A stretch of DNA of 64,000 nucleotides from positions 248,001 to 312,000 of the forward strand of contig CAWDGK010000002.1 of the NCBI GenBank assembly GCA_963801855.1, given 5' to 3'. Made by a program: the position numbers and the translations under genes. The notes below the pieces were generated by a model. The model searched no databases. It saw only the letters and a list, made by a program, of their open reading frames with translations, and was not told where the DNA came from. Source of the stretch: JACDAN01 sp963801855. GTDB lineage: Bacteria > Actinomycetota > Thermoleophilia > Gaiellales > Gaiellaceae. Positions 7,847 to 16,994 of the stretch are shown here, piece by piece (positions within the stretch are counted from its first letter, which is position 1; each line of letters opens with the position of its first letter).

Positions 7847-9357
7847 GCCACGAACAGCAGCTGACCGAGCTCAAGGAGCGGCTCGGCGAGATCCTCGACC
7901 TGAGGCGCGCAAGCGCCCTGCTCAACTGGGATCAGATGACGATGATGCCGCCGCAGGGCACCGAGGGCCGGTCGCACCAGCTCTCCACGATCGACCGCTT
8001 CTCTCACGAGCTGTTCATCTCGGAGGAGATCGGAAAGCTGCTCGACGGGCTCGCGGAACACGAGAAGACGCTCGATCCCGAGTCGATCGACGCCGCGCTG
8101 ATCCGGGTCACGAGGCGCGACTACGAGAAGGCGAAGCGGATCCCCGGGGAGCTCCAGTCGGAGCTGACCAAGGCGGAAGTGCTCGGCGTGCCGGCCTGGG
8201 CGGAAGCGCGCCAGAACTCCGACTTCGACGCCTTCCTCCCGTACCTCGAGAAAAACGTCGAGCTGAAGCGTCGGTACATCGCCTGTTTCTCCAACGGCGG
8301 CAAGTCCGACTATGACGTCCTGCTCGACGACTACCAGGAGGACGCGCGAAGCGAGGAGATCACGGCGATCTTCGAGCGGATCAAGGAAGTCGTGATCCCG
8401 CTGATCCGCGAGGTTGCGGCCGCGGAGCCGGTGGAGACGGATTTCGCCCATGGCCACTTCCCGGTCGAGAAGCAGGAGCTCTTCGCACGGGAGATCCTCG
8501 ATCGGCTGGGGTACTCCTCCGACGCCTGGCGGCTCGACCCGACCGTCCACCCGTTCGCCACTTCGATCTCCGTGAACGACATCAGGCTGACGACCCGCTA
8601 CTCCGAGACCGACGCGGAATCGATCTTCCACACCTCGCACGAGTTCGGTCACGGGATCTACGAGCACGGGATCGACCCTGCGCTCGAGCGGACGCCGCTC
8701 GTCGAGCTGAACTCGATGGTGCTCCACGAGTCGCAGAGCCGGCTCTGGGAGAATCTCGTCTGCCGCAGCCGTCCGTTCTGGGCCCACTTCTTCCCCAGGC
8801 TGCAGGAGCTCTTCCCCGACCAGCTGAGCGGGGTCACCGACGAGCAGTGGTGGCGCTACGTGAACAGGGTGCAGCCCGACTTCATCCGTGTCGATGCAGA
8901 CGAGGTCACGTACGGGATGCACATCATCCTCCGGTACGAGCTCGAGCAGGAGATCATCGGCGGAAGGCTCGAGCTGACGGATCTGCCGCAGGCCTGGAAC
9001 GCAAAGATGAAGGAGTACCTCGGCCTCGACGTCCCAGACGACGCCCGCGGGGTACTGCAGGACGTGCACTGGTCGGGCGGCTCCTTCGGGTACTTCCCCA
9101 CGTATCTCCTCGGCACCATCGCTTCGGTTCAGATCTGGGAGAAGGTGCGGACCGAGCTGCCCGATCTCGACTCGCAGATGGAGGCGGGTGAGTTCGGGCC
9201 GCTGCGCGACTGGCTCGGCGAGCGCATGTATCGCTGGGGCCGGCGGCTGCCGCCGGGCGAGATGCTGGAGCGAATCGTCGGCGGACCGCTCGACGTCGAG
9301 CCGTATCTCGCGTACCTGAAGAGCAAGGTCGAGTCGATCTACGGGGTGCGCGTCTGA
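7843..9357 (+). CDS. M32 family metallocarboxypeptidase (Taq type)
   Basis: 504 aa, the usual length. A zinc-dependent carboxypeptidase that removes C-terminal residues from peptides; cytoplasmic. The zinc ligands and catalytic Glu are in HEFGHGIYEHGI, with a further Glu ligand in HESQSRLWEN. Other M32 landmarks are ALLNWDQMTMMPP near the N-terminus, LTTRYSETD before the HEXXH, and DADEVTYGMHIILRYELE. The ATG at 7843 overlaps the TGA of the DUF4015 gene, so translation is probably coupled. A broken NTF2-like gene follows directly. Confidence 0.95.
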   Translation: MSHEQQLTELKERLGEILDLRRASALLNWDQMTMMPPQGTEGRSHQLSTIDRFSHELFISEEIGKLLDGLAEHEKTLDPESIDAALIRVTRRDYEKAKRIPGELQSELTKAEVLGVPAWAEARQNSDFDAFLPYLEKNVELKRRYIACFSNGGKSDYDVLLDDYQEDARSEEITAIFERIKEVVIPLIREVAAAEPVETDFAHGHFPVEKQELFAREILDRLGYSSDAWRLDPTVHPFATSISVNDIRLTTRYSETDAESIFHTSHEFGHGIYEHGIDPALERTPLVELNSMVLHESQSRLWENLVCRSRPFWAHFFPRLQELFPDQLSGVTDEQWWRYVNRVQPDFIRVDADEVTYGMHIILRYELEQEIIGGRLELTDLPQAWNAKMKEYLGLDVPDDARGVLQDVHWSGGSFGYFPTYLLGTIASVQIWEKVRTELPDLDSQMEAGEFGPLRDWLGERMYRWGRRLPPGEMLERIVGGPLDVEPYLAYLKSKVESIYGVRV

Positions 9358-9667
9358 GCCTGCTCGAAGACCACGTCGAACGGTTCAACCGCGGCGTCAG
9401 GACCGGTGATTTCGGCGAGATGGTCTCGTTCTTCAGCGAGGACTCCGAGCTCGTTTTCGAGGGCATCCCGGTCGGGCCGTTCACGCGGCCGCGAGGCGAT
9501 AGCTGAGGCCTACTCCGCTCAACCCCCCGACGACGAGATCGTCCTGTTGGACGACGGACGGCACCTACGCCTGGGCGAAGGAGCCCGAGACTCCGGCGGG
9601 GCAGATGTTCCTGACCGAACGCGACGGCAAGATCGGGCGCCTGGCGATCAGGTACGACAATCACTGA
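9358..9667 (+). pseudogene. NTF2/SnoaL-like protein, frameshifted
   Basis: Translation of three successive frames gives one continuous NTF2-like fold protein of about 100 aa. SLLEDHVERFNRGVRTGDF with FFSEDSELVFEG lies in the first frame, REAIAEAYSAQPPDDEIVLL in the second, and DGTYAWAKEPETPAGQMF to RLAIRYDNH in the third. Breaks lie near 9488 (one extra C in TTCACGCGGC) and near 9555 (one extra G in GACGACGG). No ATG, GTG or TTG is in frame upstream of the first segment; translation may have begun at CTG or depended on the preceding M32 gene. Such small proteins are ketosteroid-isomerase-like folds with varied roles. Confidence 0.6.
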
Positions 9668-9691
9668 ACCATGGGAAGATGACCGGGCCGA

Positions 9692-9712
9692 GACCCGTCC
9701 TGAGGACGGGTC
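9692..9712 (+). terminator. GC hairpin upstream of the EF-hand gene
   Basis: GACCCGTCC, a 3-base loop and GGACGGGTC form a perfect 9-bp stem. No T-tract follows, so it may be a terminator for the M32 unit or a 5' structure of the next transcript. Confidence 0.4.
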
Positions 9713-9730
9713 AACCAAAAGGAGAATTCA

Positions 9731-10465
9731 ATGGCTGAGGACGAGCGGATCGGCGAGGAGCACACGAAGACGGAGGACGCCGAGGTCGAAGGGCACGGCG
9801 CCAAGAAGGTCGTAGGCACCGGGTTGGCTGCGGCGGCGCTCGTCGGCGCCGGCGTTGCAGGGGTGAAGCTGATGGACGGCGACGACGAGTCGAACCAGCG
9901 CGTCACCGGCGCGCTGACGAGCAGGGACGAGGCTCCGGTCTCAGGAGACCTCAAGGCCGCGGATCGTGACGGCGACGGGTATCTCACCTCTGCCGATCTC
10001 GCCCACGAGGGGTTCAAGTGGGATACCGGGGAACTGAGGAAGCACAGCGAGGTATTGCCCGTCGGCCTCTCCCTCGCCGGCTGGAAGTGCTCGCCAGAAC
10101 TGATCGGCGGCGACGGCTTTGCGATCAAGGGCGAGTCGATCATGCTCAAGTACGGCGTCAGCCCCGAGCTCGACAAGCTCCTCGAGAGCGGAGCTCCCGA
10201 GGAGTGGTCCAAGAAGTGGCGGGAGATCGACCAGGACGGCGACGGGTACGCAGCCGCCGAGGATCTCGAGGTGGCCGGCATCAAGATGTACACGGGCGAG
10301 CTCGAGGAGGCCGGCTACAAGGAAAGCCCGGAGGACCTCATGAAAGCCGGCTACAAGGTGCCGAGCCACGCGCTCGGCGAGGGCGGCTTCATGATCAAGG
10401 GTGAATCGCTCATGCTCAAGGAGGCCGTCGACCCCGCGCTCGACGAGCTGCTGCGGAAGGACTAA
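9731..10465 (+). CDS. Membrane protein with two EF-hand modules, 244 aa
   Basis: An acidic N-terminus is followed by one membrane-type segment (residues 25-46). Two related modules of about 80 residues follow, each opening with a canonical 12-residue EF-hand loop: D78, D80, D82, G83, D89 and D167, D169, D171, G172, D178. Each loop is followed by a shared tail with GE-L, a GW/GY-K segment, GGxGF-x-IKGES and IMLK/LMLK, then V-x-P-x-LD-x-LL. The two copies are offset by 89 residues. Calcium binding is likely from the loop chemistry; the tail module is not one I recognise. The gene starts with ATG after AAAAGGAG, has its own upstream hairpin and is convergent with the methyltransferase gene (stops overlap by 4 bases). 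Confidence 0.75.
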   Translation: MAEDERIGEEHTKTEDAEVEGHGAKKVVGTGLAAAALVGAGVAGVKLMDGDDESNQRVTGALTSRDEAPVSGDLKAADRDGDGYLTSADLAHEGFKWDTGELRKHSEVLPVGLSLAGWKCSPELIGGDGFAIKGESIMLKYGVSPELDKLLESGAPEEWSKKWREIDQDGDGYAAAEDLEVAGIKMYTGELEEAGYKESPEDLMKAGYKVPSHALGEGGFMIKGESLMLKEAVDPALDELLRKD

Positions 10466-11899
10466 GGAGGGTTTACTCGGGTGACGAAGCCGCGCGTGTA
10501 GAGCCGCCGGATCGTCGTCAGAGCAGCCTGCACGACCACGTCCCGCTCCAGGCCCGCCGCCGCGGTGGCGTCGTCGACGGCGTCCGCCAGAGTCCGCGCC
10601 CCATCGAGTTGCCCGAGGACGTGGATCGCGTCGGTCTCGACGCGGGCGTTCACCGGGCGTCCCCTCGAACGTGACGCCGGTGAGCTCCACCGCGTAGGCG
10701 CCGTCTCGCCAGTGCACGACCTGGTCGAGACGGTGCTCGGCGAGCGCCCAGCGACCGGTGAGGAACCACGCGTCGTCAGCCTTGTCCTCTTCGAGTGCCG
10801 CGAAGATCCGTAAGAGTTGCTCCGTCGGATCCGCGCGAGGCGCGCCGGTGGCCTGAAACGAGGTCACGCGGCCGCCCGGAGCCTTGCGCCTCAAGATCGC
10901 AGAGCCGGTGGAGATCCACTCGATCCCCTCCGAGCGGTAGTACTCGAGCCAGCGGTCGAGCTCGCGCGTCCACATCGCCGCGTACTGGAGCGGCCGCACG
11001 GAGGTGAACTGGAGGAACAGGGCGTCGCAGCCGGTTCCGACCCAGGAGCCCAGAGGAGCTGACCAGTGCCCCTCCTCCGGCGCGATCCAACTCGTCAGGA
11101 TCGTGGCGTAGCCGTCCTCGTCGAGGTGCTCCTGCGCCTCCCCGACGACCCGACGGGAGATCTCGTCCCGCGGAAAGCCCGAGTCCCGGAAGAGGACGTC
11201 CGTCGCGGGTGAGATCACGAACGGTGGGTTGGAGGCGATCAGCCCGAAGCGCTCATCCTCGACCGGCTCGAAGAGGTCGCCCTGGCGCGTCTCGACGTTG
11301 TCGAGGCCGTTCAGCCGGGCGTTGATCCGGGTGAACGCCAGCGGCCGCTCGCCGAGGTCGGTGGCGACGACCTGCCGCGCATGGCGCGCCGCCAGCAGGG
11401 CCTGCACTCCGCAACCCGTTCCGAGGTCGAGGGCCCGCTCGACCGGGCGCCGAACCGTGAGCGCGGCGAGCGTTCGAGAGGCGGCGCCGAACAGCACCTC
11501 CCACCCTGCGGCGGGGGCCGACGTGTCCGCGCGATCGTGAGCAAGGAAGAGCCCGTTGTACTCGCTGAGCTCGACCCGGCCCAGGAACTCGTCTCCGGAG
11601 AGCTCGAGGAAGCCGGCCTCGACGAGCGCCTCCGGATCGGCGGGGGCGAGCGCCCGTGCGGCCTCCGCGGAGCCGACCGGCTCCCGAAGCCGCCAGAGCC
11701 GTGCGAGGACGCCGAGATCGCCAGCTTCGGCGAGCCTCCGGAGGTACACGTCGCGCCGGTTCAGGGCGAGCGGCGGGCGGCGCCCGAGCGCGGCGGAGAC
11801 CTCTGTCTCCGAGTACCCGGCTCGCCCGAGCGCCGAGCGAAGGCCGGTCAGAACCTCAGTGTCGGGCTCCGCGAGGTGCGGCGCCTCTGCCGGGCTCAC
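10462..11899 (-). CDS. SAM-dependent methyltransferase, RsmC-like, with one frameshift
   Basis: About 475 aa if the frameshift is repaired. Order: an N-terminal helical domain (to about residue 130), a class I methyltransferase domain with ALDLGTGCGVQALLAA and the amino-methylase motif SNPPFVISP, then a C-terminal domain. The SNPPF motif points to N-methylation of a nucleobase or glutamine; the fold resembles the RsmC/HemK small-domain class. Substrate unknown. Reading breaks at a CCCC run at 10661-10664 (GGGG in the gene). One base fewer joins VELTGVTFEG to RPVNARVETDA, giving the C-terminal 60 residues ending in RVNPP. The GTG at 11899 overlaps the fabL stop (GTGA), so they are coupled. Confidence 0.75.
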
Positions 11900-12633
11900 G
11901 CGAGGAGGGAGTAGCCGCCGTCGACGATCAACGTCTGTCCGCGAACCATGTCCGCCTCCGGCGAGCAGAGGAAGGTGACGGCGCCGGCAATGTCCTGCGG
12001 TGTGACCATCCGGCCCGCCGGTGTCCGCTTCCGGGCGGCCGCGATCATCTGATCCTTGTTCGGGAAGTGCTCGAGAGCGCCGGTCTCGACGACGCCGCCC
12101 GACACCGCGTTGACGCGGATCCCGCGCGGCGCCAGCTCCACCGCGAGGTAGCGCACGAGCGACTCGAGCGCCGCCTTGGAGGTGCCGACGAGGACGTAGT
12201 TCTCGAGGACGCGGATCGAGCCGAGGCTGGAGATCCCGATGATCGACGACCCCTCGGGCATCGTCGGCGCGGCAACGCGGGCGAGCGAGAGGAGCGCACG
12301 GGCGTTCGCGCCGAGCGTCCAGTCCCAGTGCTTGTCCTCGGTCTCCAGTGCGGGACGGATGACGCCGGTGGCGGCGTTGTGGACGAGGACGTTCCACGGG
12401 CCTTGCGCCTCGACCTCGGAGAGCACGCGGTCGGAGGTGACGTTGCCGCGGATCAGGACCGGCTCCGCTCCGAGCGCGCGGAGGTCGTTCGCCGCTTCCT
12501 CGGCAGCCGTGTCGTTCCGCATGTAGCCGAGCGCGATCTTCTTCGCGCCGAGCTCCGCGAAGCGCGTCGCGATCGCCTTGCCGATTCCGCGCGAGCCGCC
12601 GGTGACCAGCACCGACGCTCCCTCGAAGCTCAT
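11896..12633 (-). CDS. fabL: Enoyl-ACP reductase of the FabL type (SDR)
   Basis: 245-aa short-chain dehydrogenase. The NADP-binding TGGSRGIGKAIA and the Tyr/Ser/Lys centre region are present, and it matches the FabL subgroup beyond the general SDR pattern: NAATGVIRP, KHWDWTLGANARALL, GISSLGSIRVLENY, VGTSKAALESL, NAVSGG, TPAGRMV and DMVRGQTLIVDGG. FabL reduces enoyl-ACP in the last step of each fatty-acid elongation cycle. A generic SDR role cannot be excluded without a biochemical test. The ATG overlaps the TGA of the upstream 94-aa gene, and the stop overlaps the methyltransferase start, forming a tight operon. Confidence 0.82.
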   Translation of the reverse strand: MSFEGASVLVTGGSRGIGKAIATRFAELGAKKIALGYMRNDTAAEEAANDLRALGAEPVLIRGNVTSDRVLSEVEAQGPWNVLVHNAATGVIRPALETEDKHWDWTLGANARALLSLARVAAPTMPEGSSIIGISSLGSIRVLENYVLVGTSKAALESLVRYLAVELAPRGIRVNAVSGGVVETGALEHFPNKDQMIAAARKRTPAGRMVTPQDIAGAVTFLCSPEADMVRGQTLIVDGGYSLLA

Positions 12634-12914
12634 TGCCCCCGGCGAGGAAGCGGGTCGTCGGCCGGCGCCGAGCTCGGGATCGTCTCCCAGCCGATGCGGC
12701 TCCGCGGCTCCGGCGGCGAGTCCTCGGCCTTCGACGACGCGTAGCCGAGGCGGTCGAGCAGCTCGATCTTCTCCTCGCCGTACTGCCGCACCGGATGATC
12801 CTCCGCCAGGCCCTCGACCAGCTCCCGCACTCGCGCGCGGAGCTGGTAGGCGAAGTGCGGCGTCGCAGGCCCGACGAGCGCGTCGATGTCCTCCCTGGTT
12901 GGCTCCCGCTCCAT
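12630..12914 (-). CDS. Small conserved hypothetical protein, 94 aa
   Basis: A soluble, charged helical protein with a conserved-looking core (HFAYQLRARVRELVEGL, HPVRQYGEEKIELLDRLGYASSK) and a Pro/Ser-rich C-terminus. No signal or membrane segment. I know similar small proteins as conserved hypotheticals in Thermoleophilia but not a function. ATG start at 12914; the stop overlaps the ATG of fabL. It lies 11 bases downstream of the DHFR-like gene on the same strand. Confidence 0.65.
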   Translation of the reverse strand: MEREPTREDIDALVGPATPHFAYQLRARVRELVEGLAEDHPVRQYGEEKIELLDRLGYASSKAEDSPPEPRSRIGWETIPSSAPADDPLPRRGQ

Positions 12915-12925
12915 CCGGGCGAAAC

Positions 12926-13508
12926 CTACCGCCCCTGGCGCGTGTAGTCGTGGACGACGATCGAGCCGAACTTCCGGTGGTCGGTGAGGTCGAAGACGAT
13001 CTTGTCGTCGAGGTCGTCCGGGAAGATGCGCTTTCCGACTCCGAGGATGACCGGGAAGATCATCAGTCGCAGCGAGTCGACCATGTCCTCCCGGAGCATG
13101 GAGTGGACGAGTGTGTTGCTCCCCGCGACGAGGATCTCGCCCTCGACGTCCTCCTTGAGCTTCTCGACGTCGTCGAGGTTCCGAAGGATCGTCGTGTTCT
13201 GCCAGGTGGCCTCGTCGAGCGTCGTCGAGACGACGTACTTCGGCATCGAGTTGAAGCGCTTGGCGAACTCGGCCAGATCCGAGTCCTCGGCCTGCTCGCG
13301 CTCCGGCCACGACGGCGGCGAAGCCTTCGTAGGTGACTCGGCCGAGCAGCTGTACCTCTGCCTCGTACGTCTCCCTGGTCTTGACCTCGTACTGGCCCTC
13401 GTCGGGGAACTCGAAGGTCCAGGCGGTGTGCTTGTAGCCCTCCTCGCCGCCCGGCGCTTCCATGACGCCGTCCATCGACACGAACTCGGTCACGACGATT
13501 CTTCCCAT
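12926..13508 (-). CDS. Dihydrofolate reductase family protein (RibD C-terminal-like), one frameshift
   Basis: About 193 aa after repair. The N-terminal part in one frame has IVVTEFVSMDGVMEAPGG and LLGRVTYEGFAA. The C-terminal part in the next frame has WPEREQ, FNSMPKYVVSTTL, ILVAGSNTLVHSML and SLRLMIFPVILGVGKRIF. This is the YyaP/RibD-C type of reductase fold, which binds NADPH; substrates of stand-alone members are unknown. The break lies near 13308-13314: dropping one base after GFAA restores SWPERE. The ATG at 13508 is preceded by AGGAGG with good spacing, so initiation looks classical. First gene of the fabL operon. Confidence 0.75.
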
Positions 13509-13568
13509 GGTCTCCTCCTGGTCGTCGGTTCGCTTGTTCCGACCGGCTGTGGCCGCAGAACTCATCGG

Positions 13569-13574
13569 TAGTGT
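13569..13574 (+). promoter_or_regulatory. -10 hexamer TAGTGT, leaderless-type
   Basis: TAGTGT ends 7 bases before the GTG at 13582 of the EamA gene; there is no ribosome-binding site. Confidence 0.45.
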
Positions 13575-13581
13575 CGCCTCG

Positions 13582-14475
13582 GTGCGGCGGATCAGCGTGG
13601 CGGAGGTGATGCTGCTCGCGACCGTCTCGATCTGGGCCTTCAATTTCACGGTCACGCGCTACGTGCTGACGCACGGGTTCGAGCCCCTGGCGTACTCCGC
13701 GCTCAGGTTCACGGCGGCCGCGACCGTGGTCTCCGGGATCACGTACGGGCTCGAGCGATCGCTCTACTTCAAGCGGAAGCATGCGCTGCTGCTGGCCGGG
13801 GCTGCGTTCGTCGGCATCTATCTCAACTCCATCGGCTTCACCTACGCGATCGACCTGACGAGCGCGTCGACCACGGCGCTGATCTTCGGGAGCCTCCCGA
13901 TCTTGACGGCGATCATCGCCTACGCGATGGGCGTCGAACGGCTCAGCCGCCGCTTCTGGATCGCGGCGGCGATCTCGTTCGCCGGGGTCGTGCTCGTGGC
14001 GGTGGGCTCCTCCGGTGGACTCTCCGGGAATCTGCTCGGGAACGCGCTGGCGTTCCTCGGTGCCGCGACCTGGGGCTTCTACTCGGTTGCGATCGTCCCG
14101 CTTCTCCGGCACTACTCGGTGTGGCGTATCAGCGCCGGCGCACTTCTGATCGGCTGCGTCCCTCTGATCATCACGGCGATTCCGCAGTTGCTCGACCAGC
14201 GCTTCGATCTCGGTGCGCTCGTCTGGGCAGCCTTCGCGTTCGCCGTGCTCGGGCCGCTCGTGCTGACGAACTTCCTCTGGTTCAGCGCAATCGAGCGGGT
14301 AGGGCCCTCGCGCGCCACGCTCGTGACGAACCTCCAGCCGTTTCTCGCCGCGATCTTCGCGGTGGTGCTGCTCTCGGAGGAGCTCACTGCCCTGCAGATC
14401 GCGGGCGGGATCACTATCGGCCTGGCACTCCTCCTCGCCCGGCGCCGGCCTGCGTCTGAACCGGGACCCGCTTAA
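13582..14475 (+). CDS. EamA/DMT-family transporter
   Basis: 297-aa integral membrane protein with ten predicted helices in two EamA repeats (about residues 5-135 and 145-285). Visible family features include WAFNFTVTRYVL in helix 1, YSALRFTAAA in helix 2, SASTTALIFGSLPILTAI in the first repeat and ATLVTNLQPFLAAIFAV in the second, with GAATWGFYSV between. DMT exporters move metabolites or amino acids across the plasma membrane; the substrate cannot be read from sequence. The GTG at 13582 is chosen over earlier in-frame starts because of the TAGTGT hexamer and because it begins just before helix 1. HPPD follows 1 base after its stop. Confidence 0.9.
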   Translation: MRRISVAEVMLLATVSIWAFNFTVTRYVLTHGFEPLAYSALRFTAAATVVSGITYGLERSLYFKRKHALLLAGAAFVGIYLNSIGFTYAIDLTSASTTALIFGSLPILTAIIAYAMGVERLSRRFWIAAAISFAGVVLVAVGSSGGLSGNLLGNALAFLGAATWGFYSVAIVPLLRHYSVWRISAGALLIGCVPLIITAIPQLLDQRFDLGALVWAAFAFAVLGPLVLTNFLWFSAIERVGPSRATLVTNLQPFLAAIFAVVLLSEELTALQIAGGITIGLALLLARRRPASEPGPA

Positions 14476-14476
14476 G

Positions 14477-15586
14477 ATGCAGGAGATGAGCGATACCGAC
14501 TTCATGCCGCTGAAGGGCTGGGACCACGTCGAGTTCTGGGTCGGCAACGCGAAGCAGGCGGCGTATTTCTACGAGCACGCCTTCGGGTTCACACGCACGG
14601 CCTACGCGGGGCCGGAGACCGGCGTCCGCGACCGGGCTTCGTACGTGCTCGAGCAAGGCGAGGTCCGGCTGGTACTGACGAGTGGACTTCGCGGCGCCGG
14701 CGATGTCACCGAGTTCGTCGCCCGCCACGGCGACGGGGTCAAGGACATCGGCTTGCAGGTACCGAGCGCGGAGGACGCGTACCGGCAGGCGGTGCAGCGC
14801 GGCGCGCGCGGCGTCGTCGAGCCGAAGTGGCTCGAGGACGAGTTCGGCCGCATCGAGGTCTCCGCGATCGGCACGTACGGCGAGGTCATCCACATGTTCG
14901 TGAACCGGGACGAGTACGGCGGGCCGTACATGCCCGGGTTCCGCTCGCTCTCGGAGAACGGCCACCGTGCGCCGGGAGTTGGGCTGCTGGCGCTCGACCA
15001 CGTCGTCGGCAACGTCGAGCTCGGCCGGATGAACCACTGGGTGGGCTTCTACGAGCGCGTCTTCGGGATGACGAACATCGTCCACTTCGGCGACGACCAG
15101 ATCCAGACCGAGTACTCCGCGCTCATGTCCAAGGTGATGTCGGACGGGAGCGGGAAGATCAAGTTCCCGATCAACGAGCCCGCCGAGGGCAAGCGCAAGA
15201 GCCAGATCGAGGAGTACCTCGAGTTCAACGGCGGGCCCGGTGTCCAGCACATCGCGATGCAGAGCGAGGACATCGTCCGGACAGTCGAGGGGATGAAAGA
15301 GCGCGGAATGCTCTTCCTCGACACCCCCGAGGCCTACTACGAAGAGGTGCAGGGCCGGGTCGGGGAGATCTCCGAGGACTACGACGACCTGAAGCGGCTT
15401 CGGATCCTCGCGGACCGCGACGAGGACGGTTACCTCCTGCAGATCTTCACGAAGACCGCCCAGGATCGCCCGACCGTGTTCTTCGAGGTCATCGAGCGCC
15501 ACGGCGCGACGACGTTCGGCGAGGGCAACTTCAAGGCGCTCTTCGAGTCGATCGAGCGCGAGCAGGCGCTCCGCGGCAACCTCTAG
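14477..15586 (+). CDS. hppD: 4-Hydroxyphenylpyruvate dioxygenase
   Basis: 369-aa non-haem Fe(II) dioxygenase converting 4-hydroxyphenylpyruvate to homogentisate in tyrosine catabolism. It has two vicinal-oxygen-chelate domains. The iron ligands are in ALDHVVGNV (His), GVQHIAM (His) and FFEVIERHG (Glu); the N-terminal domain begins GWDHVEFWVGNAKQAAYFYEHAFGF in outline. Downstream landmarks are FGMTNIVHFGDDQ and EGNFKALFESIEREQALRGNL at the C-terminus. ATG at 14477, or a second ATG at 14486. The next pathway enzyme, homogentisate dioxygenase, is encoded at 23587 on the same strand, not adjacent. Confidence 0.96.
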   Translation: MQEMSDTDFMPLKGWDHVEFWVGNAKQAAYFYEHAFGFTRTAYAGPETGVRDRASYVLEQGEVRLVLTSGLRGAGDVTEFVARHGDGVKDIGLQVPSAEDAYRQAVQRGARGVVEPKWLEDEFGRIEVSAIGTYGEVIHMFVNRDEYGGPYMPGFRSLSENGHRAPGVGLLALDHVVGNVELGRMNHWVGFYERVFGMTNIVHFGDDQIQTEYSALMSKVMSDGSGKIKFPINEPAEGKRKSQIEEYLEFNGGPGVQHIAMQSEDIVRTVEGMKERGMLFLDTPEAYYEEVQGRVGEISEDYDDLKRLRILADRDEDGYLLQIFTKTAQDRPTVFFEVIERHGATTFGEGNFKALFESIEREQALRGNL

Positions 15587-16970
15587 GGCAGCGGCTTCGT
15601 CCAGCGGCTCGATCCAGTCGGCGCTCTCGAACGGGCTGAGCTCGACCTCGTGAGGTCGGCGTTCGGTCGATCAGGGGCTCCGGCTCGCGGCCGTTCAGTG
15701 ACGCCTCGACCTCGGCCTTCACGACGAGGTCGGCGATCGCCGAACTCGCCGATCGCCTGCCGCTCGATGTGCTTCGCGAGCTGGACGATCATGTCCGGCC
15801 GGGCGGCCATCTCGTCGTACTGCCAGTCCGTCACATACTGGAACGGATCGACCTCGCCGGACTGGCCGGAGCCAGGGTCGGAGGCAAAGAACCGGGCGTC
15901 CGCCTCCTTGTCCCGCAGCTTCATGTGCCAGGCGAAGCGGTGGCCCTCCTCCGTCCAGCTCACGTTGCCCGGGTAGAGCAGTGCCGGAGCGGCATGAAGA
16001 GCTGCAGCGCGAGATAGATGCTGAGCACGGACACGAGTGCCGTGCGCGCGCGTCCCAGCCGCCAGCCGCTCGGCGGCTCCGGCACGCGCGAGATGAACGC
16101 CGGCCGCGGCAGACGAAGCCGCCGGTTCTGGATCCGGTCGACGAGGCGGCGCGGCCAGTCGGGAGGGAAGAAGAGGAGGGCCGTTCCGAGCGCGAGCCAC
16201 GGGAAGATCCCGATCGTGAAGAGCTTCGAGTTCATGTAGTGGAACGTGAAGGCGGCAAGGAACGCGAACGGCCTTGTGAACGGGATCAGGAGGAGCGGGA
16301 CGACGAGCAGGTCCAGGAACAGGCCGCCGTAGCTCATGAGCAGGCCCATCCACTCCTCGTCGAAGAACCGGCCGAGGACGGGAAAGTCCTGTCGCTCGGA
16401 GAGCCACATCGAGAGCGGCTGGCCACGGAGCCAGTCGCCGTTCCACTTCGCCACCGACGCGAAGACGAAGACGAGCCCGATCTGCGCCCGCAGGATCCAG
16501 AGCGACCAGGTCGGGACTGTCTGGGGCCAGTCCTTCTTGCTCAAGTACCGGTCCAGCGACCACACCCGGTGCGCCGGCACGATCGCCATGAGGAGTGCGA
16601 GCAGCGAGATCAAGTAGAAGTGGTTCAGGTACCGCGCCTGCTCGAGCAGGAAGACGTACGTGAACGCGAGGAAGAAGAGCGGCGCCGCGACCCGGTAACA
16701 GAAGCCGAGCATGATGCAGGCGGCGAGGATCCCGAGCAGCGTGAAGTGGAGCCGCATCCCGGTCGCCCCCCAGGGCTCGACCCAGCCGAAGCCGTCGTAC
16801 TTGAAATGGAAGGTCGGCTCGACGAAGTAGCGCTCGATCCAGCCGTTCGAGAAATACCGCCAGACCTCCCAGAGCATGATCGCCCCGAAGAGGACTCGGA
16901 ACACGGCGAGCGACGCCCCGTCGATCGGCTCGAACATGCGGTGGGTGACCAGGCGCATCCTCTGACGCAT
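15583..16970 (-). pseudogene. HTTM-domain membrane protein, frameshifted at C-terminus
   Basis: The first 325 or so residues are intact and encode a polytopic HTTM protein (the membrane fold of vitamin K-dependent gamma-carboxylase). It starts MRQRMRLVTHRMFEPIDGAS, followed by FRVLFGAIMLWEVWRY, HFKYDGFGWVEPW and FASVAKWNGDWLRG, with about eight to ten helices. Past about 15990 the frame breaks: LYPGNVSWTEEGHRFAWHMKL and QYVTDWQYDEMAARPDMIVQ lie in a second frame, AEVEASLNGREPEPLI in a third, and EVELSPFESADWIEPL in another. At least three single-base shifts lie in 15600-15990. Actinobacterial members have no proven carboxylase activity. Convergent 4-base overlap with hppD. Confidence 0.8.
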
Positions 16971-16979
16971 CGTGTTCCG

Positions 16980-16985
16980 TAGATT
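16980..16985 (+). promoter_or_regulatory. -10 hexamer TAGATT, leaderless-type
   Basis: TAGATT ends 9 bases before the ATG at 16995, within the 24-base divergent gap between the HTTM and DUF2071 genes. Confidence 0.4.
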
Positions 16986-16994
16986 GCCAGGCAG

